A stretch of DNA of 64,000 nt from Gnetum montanum (lineage: Eukaryota > Streptophyta > Gnetopsida > Gnetales > Gnetaceae), in contig MNCI01029455.1 in assembly GCA_015680685.1 (NCBI GenBank), positions 15,545 to 79,544 on the forward strand. The letters run 5' to 3'. A program made the position numbers and the translations under genes. The notes beneath the pieces are model-generated. The model was not told where the DNA came from and searched no databases. It saw nothing but the letters and a program-made list of their open reading frames with translations. Below are positions 20,416 to 30,119 of this stretch, piece by piece. Each line of letters opens with the position of its first letter. The stretch's first letter is position 1.

Positions 20416-21559
20416 TACGTCATCATGGGAGATAGTACTCTTTGTAGACGCTCTTTCGATGACGTGCTGCTTACTTGCGTCGACAAAAACCAAGCGCAGC
20501 ATATAGTCGGTGAAGTTCATGAGGGACTATGTGGCGGCCACGTAGCACCACGAGCTATGGCCCTACAAATCTGTCGCTTAGGATACTACTGGCCACGCAT
20601 GGAAAAAGATTGCCTAACGAGGATTCAAACTTGTGACACGTGTCAGCGTCATGCAAACCTCATCCACGTGTCACCTATAGAATTACATACAACGCAGATA
20701 ACATGGTCATTTCAATGATGGGGACTGGACATTATAGGTCCCATCACGCTAAAATCTTCCACGGGTCATAGCTTCATTATTACCACTACTGAGTATTTTA
20801 CGAAGTGGGTAGAGGCTGTCCCCCTATGGAAGGTCACATCTCAACAGATTTGCCATTTTATCCTAGACAATATAGTAAACAGATTTGGTCTCCCGATGAC
20901 TATTGTGACCGACAATGGGCCACAGTTTAGTAGCACGGAAACCAGATCCTTCTGTGATCACCTAAGCATTAGACAATCTTTTTCCCCCCCCTATTACCCG
21001 CAAGCGAATGGTCAAGCTGAAGCATCGAACAAAGTAATCATCAATCTGCTTAAGAAAATGCTCGATGGCAACAAGAGATGGTGGCATGAAAAAATCCTCT
21101 ATGTGCTATGGGCGTATCGTACTACATGTAGGACAGCTATGGGTAGTACGCCCTATAGCCTGGTTTACGGATCTGAAGCAGTGCTGCCTCTCGAGTTGCA
21201 AATTCCTTCTCTGAGAATGGTCCTCTCCACCATTATAAATGAGGCTCAACACACCGAGTCTCGGATAATGGATCTGGATTCAGTGGAGGAAAAGCGAATA
21301 CAGGCTCTTGACACGATTGAAAAGTATCAAGATAAACAGAGACAAAAGCATCTTCACAACCTTCAGCCACCCAATCAAGAAAGGAGACCTAGTTCTCAAG
21401 GCCATGCGCGAACCAGTAGGCAAGTTCTCTGCAAACTGGGAGGGCCCTTTCTTGGTGGTTGACGCATACAACAACAGAGCATTCAGACTAGCAGACATCA
21501 ACGGCAGTGAATTACCAAACCCTGTAAATCACATATATCTGAGGCGGTATTATATCTAG
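20416..21559 (+). pseudogene. G1 integrase
   Basis: Continues the pol frame past a TAG at 20413. It has the HHCC finger (HEGLCGGHVAPRA ... CDTCQRHA), the first Asp in WGLDIIGPI after a TGA at 20716, the second in TDNGPQF, and the Glu in NGQAEASN. It then shows WAYRTTCRTAMGSTPYSLVYG. A frameshift near 21370 moves to the frame that carries KKGDLVLKAMREPVGKFSAN and ends NHIYLRRYYI, a typical gypsy integrase C-terminus. Integrase inserts the cDNA into the host chromosome. All three acidic catalytic residues are present, but stops and the frameshift inactivate the copy. Confidence 0.92.
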
Positions 21560-21579
21560 CAGTATCTCCAGTGCGAACA

Positions 21580-22275
21580 ATCAGGTATGGCAAGAAACGT
21601 CTGCTACGACACTAAACTGACAACACACGTCCGCTACGATGCTAAACTGGCAACACTCGTCTGCTACGATGCTAAACTGGCAACACACATCCGCTACGAT
21701 GCTAAACTGACAACACTCATTCGCTACGATGCTAAACTGGCACTGCACGTCTGCTACGACGCTAAACTGGCACTGCACGTCTGCTACGACGCTAAACTAG
21801 CATCCACCATCCGCTACGACATAAAACTGGCATTCCCTGCACGCATCCGCCACGACGCTAAACTGGCATTGACCGTCCACTACGATGATAAACTGGCAAG
21901 TTGTAACCGTCTGCTACGACCTAAAACTGGCAATATTGTACAGGTCCGCCAAGATGAAAAACTGGCATCTCTTGCACGCGTCCGCCACGATGCTAAACTA
22001 GCATCGGCTGTCCGCCACGACACAAAACTGGCACAGGTAAGTAGCCGTTTGCTGAGACGTAAAATCAACACAGCTCTGTCCTTGGGTCATGACACGAAAC
22101 TGACATCCATAGCACGATCTGCTGAGACCATAAACTAGCCCAGACACCGTCCGCTACAACACAAAACTAGCATTTCTCGGTCTACCCGGACTTTAAACTG
22201 GGACCTTGGTCTGCTGAGACTTAAAACCAGCAATGACAGTCTACCAGGACTTAAAACTAGGACTTACAGACTACT
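21580..22275 (+). repeat. 30-bp tandem repeat, about 20 units, after pol
   Basis: Unit CGTCCGCTACGATGCTAAAC followed by TGGCAACACA. The period is exactly 30 bp in the first third, then drifts to 27-36. Because 30 is a multiple of 3 the array stays open for 183 codons (decapeptide CYDAKLATHI-like). Tandem arrays downstream of pol are common in Tat-type elements. Confidence 0.92.
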
Positions 22276-23400
22276 GCTATACAAATCAGGCAAGCGTGAT
22301 CATCTTTGTACAGCTGCATGACAAACGGGGTGGGGTACTAGGAAAATCTCAGTGTCGCCACCCCACAGGCATCCTACTGATTCCTCGGATGAGCTGAGAG
22401 GCATACTACTGACCCCTTGAAGATGTCATCGCTACATCCACTATAGTGGTGACAACTCTGAGAGATTAGTCTCACCACTCGAAGCCCCGACGAAATCCTC
22501 GTCAACAACAAGCTCGGGGACCTCTGCGAATCATCGCTATCAGACGTTGGCTTCGCAGATTCATCTAGCTGGTTCCCTGTACAACCAGTTAGCTGCACTG
22601 TGTTTGATGCCTTTTGGCGGTGATATGCTGGGCTGAGCGTTGAGATGGAAGGTTCCGACCTCATGCTACAGCTCCTTCTTCACGGCTTGACCGCTCTATC
22701 TCGCATCAAATGACGCTCGTTTCGACAACCTCGCCTCCTGTTCGCATGAGCAATGGTGTCCTCTATTTTTTCTTCTGTGGTTGCAGGTTACTTGTTTCGA
22801 AAATGTCGTTCAAAGGTGCATTCATCTGAGTGGTGAAGAACAACAACTTTTTGAGATGGCTGCTCAGGTTTTCCCGTCCACTTAGAACTACATGCCTATA
22901 CCTCTCATAATCCTACCCTTAGCTCCTATTTCATTTCATCCCTACCACCTGCTTTCCGTATGCAAAAGCTACATACGCAAACACCCATCTTTCACACTCG
23001 CATTGCAATCAAGCCCATAACACAGTTAAGCGTTGTAGTAGAGATATCGCAGAAGTGATGTGTCGTGCAACTTTTGCAAGCATTCCTGCTATGATCTGTA
23101 ACAGAGAAATCTCAGACTGATGCGCTATACTCATCTAAAAGCATTCCTGTTGACATACGTGTGCATACATTTATGTGCGTTCAGTAAGCATATTCCATAC
23201 TCCTACCATCCTGACTCATTTTATGTCTTCCCCGAACCTGTTTCCTACTATATCATTCTATCTCCCATGCCCTCCAGCTTTGCTCTTCCATGTTGACAGG
23301 GCAACGCCTGACTAGCCATGGATGGACGCTGTTCTTGCTTCTACCAATCTGGTGTTTCGTATTCTTTGTTGACGTCTTTCGGGCAAGCCCTCTAACCGTC
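22276..23400 (+). other. G1 3' untranslated region
   Basis: No frame with recognisable domains. It lies between the tandem array and the polypurine tract, inside the element. Confidence 0.7.
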
Positions 23401-23416
23401 AACAAAAAGGGGCCAT
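23401..23416 (+). other. G1 polypurine tract
   Basis: AACAAAAAGGGGCCAT directly before the TG of the second LTR. Confidence 0.8.
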
Positions 23417-25009
23417 TGAAACACCATAAAAATTGCGAGTCGGCCTCAGGCAAAGACTCGCAATTCAGGCGAAGGGCGCACGTCAAAATTCCAAAAGGGA
23501 GATTAAGACAGAACAAGACCAAAAGGCGCATAGCATCAAGTCTTCGACTTCCTGTGCAGATTCCCAATCTTTTTATGCTTTCTCTGTTTTATGCTATATC
23601 ACGCGACATGGCATAATGGCGCTTAGCGTGATTTTGTTCAAAGGTAGTTCGGCATCAGAAGGCTATTTACTTCGACATGTGGAAAGCCTTGAGCAGCGTA
23701 ATATGCGACTTCTCGTATATTTTGCTAAGTCCTTTTGGTCAAGGCCAGGTTTACGCTCCGTTACGCACGGTAGCGTAATGAGCTCCAAAATAGTCAAAGG
23801 CAAAGTCTAAGGAAGTGCAACAGATCAACCCTTTTCTCTTGGCGTGCGGATTGCTCATCATACGCTCATTACGCAACGTAGCGTATCACAGCGTATTGCA
23901 TCGCCAAGACTAGACATTGTTTACGTTTCATTACGTGCGGCTGCGTAAGCGAACATAAAATAGCTTGAATCCATTGTTTCCACGTTATGCTACGCTCATA
24001 CATGCAACGCAACGTGAATGAGCGTAATATAACCCAAAGACAGTTGAAACATGACTGACACGCATCTGTTCTTCACACACACAATACACAAACGAGCGTA
24101 TTGTGTGTAGTCATAGTTTGACACAAAATGCTCAGGTCAATGGTACCTGAAACGTTCGGGATACACGTCATTAGGGTTGCGCCTTTTCCACAGGACATCG
24201 CAGTCTATAAATGCACTAGTTGACAAAGATACAAAGGGACTGGCAAATCAAAGAGGCAAGGGCATTTTTCTGAGCAGGGAGCACTTATCACTTTGAGTAG
24301 AGATATAGAGAGTAGCACTTTGGCAATTGTTGACAGCATCACCTTCTGGCAAAGACAGAGCACAGTTCGCTTGAGCATCAGCAACAAGAGCAATCGTTCT
24401 TTTGGGGGAAAAAACAACTCTCTCCGTCAGCGATCATTGACGATCCTAAATAGAAACTACCTAACGCGAAAGAAGCAGATCAAAGATTGTGGGATCATCT
24501 TGCATGGTTTGTAGACTCTATTCGTTAGAAACAGTTGATTGATAGGCGTCAGAGCCTGACCTTCCTTGCATTCCAGCTTTGGCCCACGAGGTAGATCGGA
24601 CTTCTGTTTGGACAGTTTTCTTGTTGATTTGTGCTTGCTTTACATCAAGTTATCAGGGTCTCCCCATTGTAACGTGATACACAAAGTATACATTTTTCAA
24701 GTCAAAGCGTAGATCTTGAAACCACGCGTTTCTCTTGTGTTAGCTTCCTCTTATCGTGTTTAGCATTATCATCGTTACAATTCATCTACATTGTTTTCAT
24801 TTTACGATTCCTCGAGTCAAATTGATCCACAGAATATTTCATAATCTCCATCGTTTTACTGATTAGTAAGTCCCTGTCTAATCGACAAGACCGTTCAGGG
24901 CGCCGCGGATTCGTTTTTCTAGCATAGCCCTCGCACGGATCCATGGTTAAAATTGTGTACACGGAATCTCGTTCGGTATTTCCAGCTGCCGACATTTTCC
25001 ATCGTTACA
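23417..25009 (+). repeat. G1 second LTR
   Basis: Same length as the first (1593 bp) and nearly colinear. Most differences are C/T or G/A at CG- or CNG-like sites. It ends TTACA, then a 6-nt spacer and primer site. It serves as the 3' LTR of the element to its left and as the 5' LTR of the fragment to its right. Confidence 0.9.
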
Positions 25010-25015
25010 GTTTTC

Positions 25016-25032
25016 TGGCGCTAGAAGGAGGG
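25016..25032 (+). other. Second G1 primer-binding site (tRNA-Asn)
   Basis: Same TGGCGCTAGAAGGAGGG as at 8592, with the same spacing from the LTR. Confidence 0.75.
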
Positions 25033-25255
25033 CTCGCTTAGGTTCAAATCCATCTTTTTCGGGTAACCCTGTTAACGATCTATACCCAAAATCGTAAACG
25101 TAATACCTCCATGGAAGCTTACGATAAGTCATGTGGTGTAGATCGATCTCAGCAACAATTCCTTTGGAATCCTACAGGGTAGAAAGCCTATTTGCGATCC
25201 TATTGCTAGCTATCTCTTAGATCCGATTATCAGTTATCGTTAATTTCATTGATCA

Positions 25256-26116
25256 ATGGATTCCTTTTACACGACCACATCCGCCATGGTCCCTGCCGAT
25301 TTCGATGCCACATCTGTGAACCCTATCACCATCACCAGACCACTTCCTGGCGCAGTGGGATCTCAAGGACCATCGCGCCGGTCATTGAGACTTCAGGGGA
25401 AAGAGCCTGTCTTTACAGTCATAACCCCTGAAGAATACAACTTTATTTGTGTTAAGATCCAGGCGAAGCTGGCTCTCAGCCGAGCCGAGGTCGAAGCGAA
25501 ACGAAACTTTGAGATGATCCACCGAGGGGGTCATGATTTCAAACCAACAGCTTACGACATTATTCCTTTGACTGAACACCAACACGAACTCATAACACAG
25601 TTGGTCATGGTTAAGAGCCAGGCTGCACAGGCTATGGTGGAACCCCAGAATGGGGAAGAAGAAGATGATGAGTTGGCAGCTCAGTCCGAGCACTCATTCC
25701 ACACTCTGAGCCCCCATACCTACGTTAATCTGTCATTCCTGCTCAATGGAGAGACCGCCTCTCTTAACCCAACCATGACCATGCAGATGCACATCCCTGC
25801 CCTTCCGTAGGCCACTGCGCAGCAGTCTGGGCTGCAAGTACAAATACCCCATAATAACGTGGGGGCGGTTTTGTCACCGCGTGTACTTAGCATCCCAGTG
25901 GTGGTCCCGGCGACCGCCGTGCCCCATTTCATTCCTCAGATACAACCTCATGCTATATCAACAACGTGCCCGATGCAGACTTTATTGCTCCCGCCCCCTC
26001 CAACTCAACAAATCACCGCAACCGTGCAGCCGCAAACATATGTCCAACAGCCTGCCGCAAGTCAGTGGGTTAACCCTGCAGCGCAACATAATCAGTCTGC
26101 GGTGTACGGTGTGCAA
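25256..26116 (+). pseudogene. gag: Second G1 gag N-terminus, truncated
   Basis: MDSFYTTTSAMVPADF to MQMHIPALP is open for 184 codons. After one TAG at 25808 it continues with the Pro/Gln linker until VYGVQ, where homology to the first copy (9690) stops abruptly. It retains five G at the run where the 5' copy has six, and CAG where the 5' copy has TAG (9642, 9671). It is therefore the better-preserved copy of this part. Confidence 0.88.
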
Positions 26117-26128
26117 CATGAATTATAT

Positions 26129-26619
26129 GTAATGAAATAAGAGAGACCTTAGGAATGTATACCCAAGGTTAACTATATGAACTATGAACCCATCAAGTCC
26201 AAGAGCTTATTGGGCAGGTAGAAAAAGAAGAAGGAGAAATGGTTAGATGGGAGAATGTTGAAAAACATCAACAGGACCAAAGTCTCAACTTAACAAAGGT
26301 CCATGATCATAACAAGGAGAAATTAACCAATTTTAAGGTGGAAACATCATCTTTGCCAATACAACAATCGTTAGAAGAAGTCGAGGAAAATATCAATAAG
26401 ATGTTGAAATGGATGTATCAAAAGTGTGGAGAACTACATCATATAAATTACCCCACTATGCTCATAATAATCAAGTGTGTGAACCTTGATGGGGTAAGTA
26501 TGGCCAAGTTCCAATACTTCCAACATGCAAGGATCCTCATTTTCCATTTATTAATCCTCGTGATCCTCAATCAATTAGTTATGAGGGATATCCCCCATTT
26601 CAATAACAAGCAGGATTAA
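26129..26619 (+). pseudogene. gag: G2 gag fragment
   Basis: Starts mid-gag at NETRETLGTY-like sequence (compare 63875) without any LTR or start codon. It continues MVRWENVEKHQQDQSLNLTK and a Cys/His part (KCGELHHINYP) that corresponds to the gag knuckle. It ends at 26619. The join to G1 at 26116-26128 has a short filler (ATGAATTATATG). Confidence 0.75.
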
Positions 26620-28380
26620 TAAATATTTTTCATTTTCTTTAATTTTTCAATTTTTGTTTTCTAGTTTTTCATTTTTCAACTTCTTGTTTTATCTTTTTGT
26701 CTTTTTAGTATTTTTGTCTCTTTTACGTTTTTTGTAAGTAATCTCTTCTATGAATAAAACACTCATGTGGATCATTGGTTGAGGTGTGTTCTATGTTATA
26801 GAGTCTCGAGTGATCAATTATTTGGACAGTAAGCCCATTACACCCACTCATCCATTCTACAAATAAGAAGTTCTATTCAAGGGTACAGTGATATTCTTGA
26901 AATTCTTAAAACTTAAAATTAATTTTGTGTTCATTGTACCCAGAGTGAAGAAGGATGGACCAAGAGGGAATGATTAGGGTGTGACATCAAAGGGACTTGT
27001 GGATTCTCTTTGGTGATGTCTGTGGGAGTTATCATGCAACGTGGTTGTACTAAGATCCTTGTAGATCTAATGAAAAATGGGAGTAAGAGTAATCAAAAGG
27101 GNNNNNNNNNNNNNNNNNNNNNNNNNNNNNNNNNNNNNNNNNNNNNNNNNNNNNNNNNNNNNNNNNNNNNNNNNNNNNNNNNNNNNNNNNNNNNNNNNNN
27201 NNNNNNNNNNNNNNNNNNNNNNNNNNNNNNNNNNNNNNNNNNNNNNNNNNNNNNNNNNNNNNNNNNNNNNNNNNNNNNNNNNNNNNNNNNNNNNNNNNNN
27301 NNNNNNNNNNNNNNNNNNNNNNNNNNNNNNNNNNNNNNNNNNNNNNNNNNNNNNNNNNNNNNNNNNNNNNNNNNNNNNNNNNNNNNNNNNNNNNNNNNNN
27401 NNNNNNNNNNNNNNNNNNNNNNNNNNNNNNNNNNNNNNNNNNNNNNNNNNNNNNNNNNNNNNNNNNNNNNNNNNNNNNNNNNNNNNNNNNNNNNNNNNNN
27501 NNNNNNNNNNNNNNNNNNNNNNNNNNNNNNNNNNNNNNNNNNNNNNNNNNNNNNNNNNNNNNNNNNNNNNNNNNNNNNNNNNNNNNNNNNNNNNNNNNNN
27601 NNNNNNNNNNNNNNNNNNNNNNNNNNNNNNNNNNNNNNNNNNNNNNNNNNNNNNNNNNNNNNNNNNNNNNNNNNNNNNNNNNNNNNNNNNNNNNNNNNNN
27701 NNNNNNNNNNNNNNNNNNNNNNNNNNNNNNNNNNNNNNNNNNNNNNNNNNNNNNNNNNNNNNNNNNNNNNNNNNNNNNNNNNNNNNNNNNNNNNNNNNNN
27801 NNNNNNNNNNNNNNNNNNNNNNNNNNNNNNNNNNNNNNNNNNNNNNNNNNNNNNNNNNNNNNNNNNNNNNNNNNNNNNNNNNNNNNNNNNNNNNNNNNNN
27901 NNNNNNNNNNNNNNNNNNNNNNNNNNNNNNNNNNNNNNNNNNNNNNNNNNNNTTTTCGAATTTTTTTTCTCTACGACTTGCAATTGTGAGACCCTTGCTT
28001 TTATACCTATATCTCGCTTGCTGGTACTCCGATTTTCATTCTGTCTAAACCTACTTGGACTCGGAGTGTTCAGCTTAGTCGTGGGGGAGGGCCACATGCC
28101 GAATAGTGCATATTTTTTTTTTGAAATTCATCACTGCCCAAAGGACATATTTAAGGGTAATTAGTTGTAAAAATAAGAATAAAATGTGTCAAAAATAATT
28201 TCATCCCCTTAGCTATACCAGAAAATTAAATTTAGAAACCACCTAAGCAAAGAGAACTCAATATTATAATCTTTTGGGGACATGTTCTTCCAATAATTAA
28301 CATCACACGAAAATAAAGTAAATCTATTAAGGCAAGTAGTAAGGTATAACCTAACTTTGGTAGCAACCTTACTAACAATT
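26620..28380 (+). other. G2 post-pol untranslated region, with assembly gap
   Basis: T-rich block (26620-26730) like 43200-43400 of the other G2 copy, then AGAGTGATCAAT-type spacer. Bases 27102-27952 are N. After the gap, 27953-28380 matches the region before the extra ORF. The protease, RT and integrase are absent between gag and this region, as in the minus-strand G2 copy. Confidence 0.6.
27102..27952. other. Assembly gap (851 N)
   Basis: Run of N; long reading frames across it are artefacts. Confidence 1.
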
Positions 28381-28398
28381 GGTCCCGTGTGATTGTAG

Positions 28399-28995
28399 AT
28401 GGCCCCGAAACGTAGACAACAAGAAGGTCCTACCCAAGGTGGAAGCAAATGAGCTCGGAGAGGTGGAAGACAAGGTCCTGCCAGACAACATGCAGAACAG
28501 GAGGAGCAATCATTCAACATTCATCAAGAAGAACCTCCTACTGTATGGTTCAGGCAGGTAGAAGTAGGAGATACCCTCTCTGAAAGTGATTCCTGGTACT
28601 TAGGGGAAACGTACCAATTTTGGCACAATAATGAAGAAGGCACCATGGTTAACATTTGTGTTGTGACTATTGATTTCTCTGTTCAAGCCATTTCGGAAGT
28701 ATTAAACCTTCCGAATACAGGGCCAAAGGTTGCTCAGAACCAGCTCGACACTTTTAGAACCGAGCAACTTAATAAACTGTTGACAGAGAATAAAAGGGTG
28801 GTAGAAGGAAAAAGAGAAGGCTAACTAGGATGCCTCTATGGCACAAGTGCAAACTTACATGCACGCCAAGGCACTCAAGGCCTTACAAGAGGAGAAACTC
28901 CAGGCCATACTTCAACGCCACCAAGCTCCAAAGCCTGGAGCACATGACAAAGGGAAAGCACTGATGGAGGAGCCATTACCACTAAGAACTACATG
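28399..28995 (+). pseudogene. G2 extra ORF (short copy)
   Basis: Starts MAPKRRQQEGPTQGG. A TGA at codon 18 is followed by WYLGETYQFWHNNEE, VNICVVTIDFSVQAISEVLN and LNKLLTENKRVVEGKREG, then TAA. The same WYxGETY block occurs in the longer copy at 45280. Extra ORFs downstream of pol are known in Athila/Tat elements; their function is unclear and an envelope-like role has been suggested. A good acceptor, TGTGATTGTAG, ends one base before the ATG, consistent with expression from a spliced RNA. Compared with the 45280 copy, most of the middle is deleted. Confidence 0.6.
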
Positions 28996-29145
28996 AGTTC
29001 CACATTTTTGTAATTGTAGCACTTTATTGTGTTATGTCTTTTTTCTGTTTTCTTCCCACATTGCAGCATCATTTCATTATTTTTCCATCTAATAATCCCA
29101 TACCTATCCACTGTGTAATCATTGTAACTCGAGGATGAGTTTTTA

Positions 29146-29161
29146 TTCAGTCGTGGGGGTA
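29146..29161 (+). other. G2 polypurine tract
   Basis: TTCAGTCGTGGGGGTA, directly before the LTR start. The same sequence precedes the LTRs at 48377 and, on the minus strand, 50569. Confidence 0.8.
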
Positions 29162-30048
29162 TGATGGGACGCAATATCGCATGGGCCACAATATTGCGTA
29201 TGCGATATCGTGTCTGCCACAATATCACATCCCCCGCGATATCGTGTACACGATATCACATCTTCCCATACGATATTGCGTACCCGATATTGCAGTCCGC
29301 TGCAATGTCTATAAATAAGAAGCGGCTCTCCCTTATTTTAGATATTAGTTTAGTTCCTTAGCAAAACTCTGGCAGTTTGATCCCTCCAGAGATAGAATAT
29401 TTTCCCGTGTCTGCGCGCAGTGTGGTGAATGTAATTGTACAACATCCTTTATTCGAGTGTGACGTACTTGGACATGCACATGATGGGTAATAAAGATCGA
29501 GATTAGTTCATCATTGTAGCATTCACTTTATTTAATTATTTATTTAATTGTTATTTACTGCTTTCTTACTAGTTTCGTAGTTAATCTTTCTTACCCTTAT
29601 CTCCTAGTAACGTAGAATGAGTATGACTTAATCACGAGCATTTAAGTATGACTACTTGGTAATCCAGTAGCGTACCTAGGCCATGTGCTTGGTAATCCCA
29701 GTGGTAGTCATGCACGAGGTCCAAGATGTGTACGGATGATTAAGGAACGAATGCTCATTGCACTTAGGCTAGTTTAGATTCCTTCTTACCCTTTCCTCCT
29801 AGCTTAGTTAATCTTATTTTCCATTGTTTTCAGGAGTAGCATTAGATTAGGAACAAATCATACACCTCACTCTAGACTAAACCATATGTGACAAAGCTAA
29901 TACTAGTCTAGGTGGGAAGACAACGAACTGTGACCTAAGGATAACTGTCTAGGTGCCACAATTAGTTCATCTACGAAGTTTGACCAGATCGCGCATGAAA
30001 ACGTTCGTATTCGTATGGTTGAGTGCAGGGGTATCTTGCCACTCATCA
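29162..30048 (+). mobile_element. G2 3' LTR with palindromic U3
   Basis: Begins TGATGGGACG and ends CTCATCA (887 bp). U3 has a run of CGATATCG/AATATTGCG palindromes (29165-29300), then TCTATAAATAAG at 29308 as TATA box. The R/U5 part holds GAGCATTTAAG, 'GGTAATCCCAGTGG' and 'GTATGGTTGAGTGCAGGGGTA', shared with the other G2 LTRs. The flank resumes TCATGAACAAAA, a sequence present uninterrupted at 32150 and 33742 (GATACCATGAACAAAA), so the insertion point is known. Confidence 0.9.
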
Positions 30049-30119
30049 TCATGAACAAAAATTTTGTAACAAAAAAAATAACACAAGAAACTATATAAAA
30101 GAGGCAAATGAGTAGACAA

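Larger units (their letters stand above)
6993..25009 (+). mobile_element. G1: 18-kb Ty3/gypsy (Tat-type) element with antisense cargo gene
   Basis: Two 1593-bp LTRs (6993-8585 and 23417-25009) in the same orientation flank a primer site matching tRNA-Asn, gag, protease, RT, RNase H, a second RNase H, integrase, a tandem-repeat 3' region and a polypurine tract. The dual RNase H places it in the Tat group, which includes Ogre and Retand. A 5.5-kb block between protease and RT holds an eight-exon gene on the opposite strand. Several frameshifts and stops make this copy non-functional, but the two LTRs are still very alike and equal in length. The downstream LTR is followed by another primer site and gag, so this is part of a tandem LTR-internal-LTR-internal arrangement, and no target duplication can be defined. 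Confidence 0.9.

Noticed and set aside
21581-21778. Cys-rich minus-strand frame in the 30-bp array
   Set aside because: A shadow of the tandem repeat; no independent support.
27010-28164. Long reading frames across 27102-27952 and 50004-50588
   Set aside because: They exist only because N runs contain no stops.
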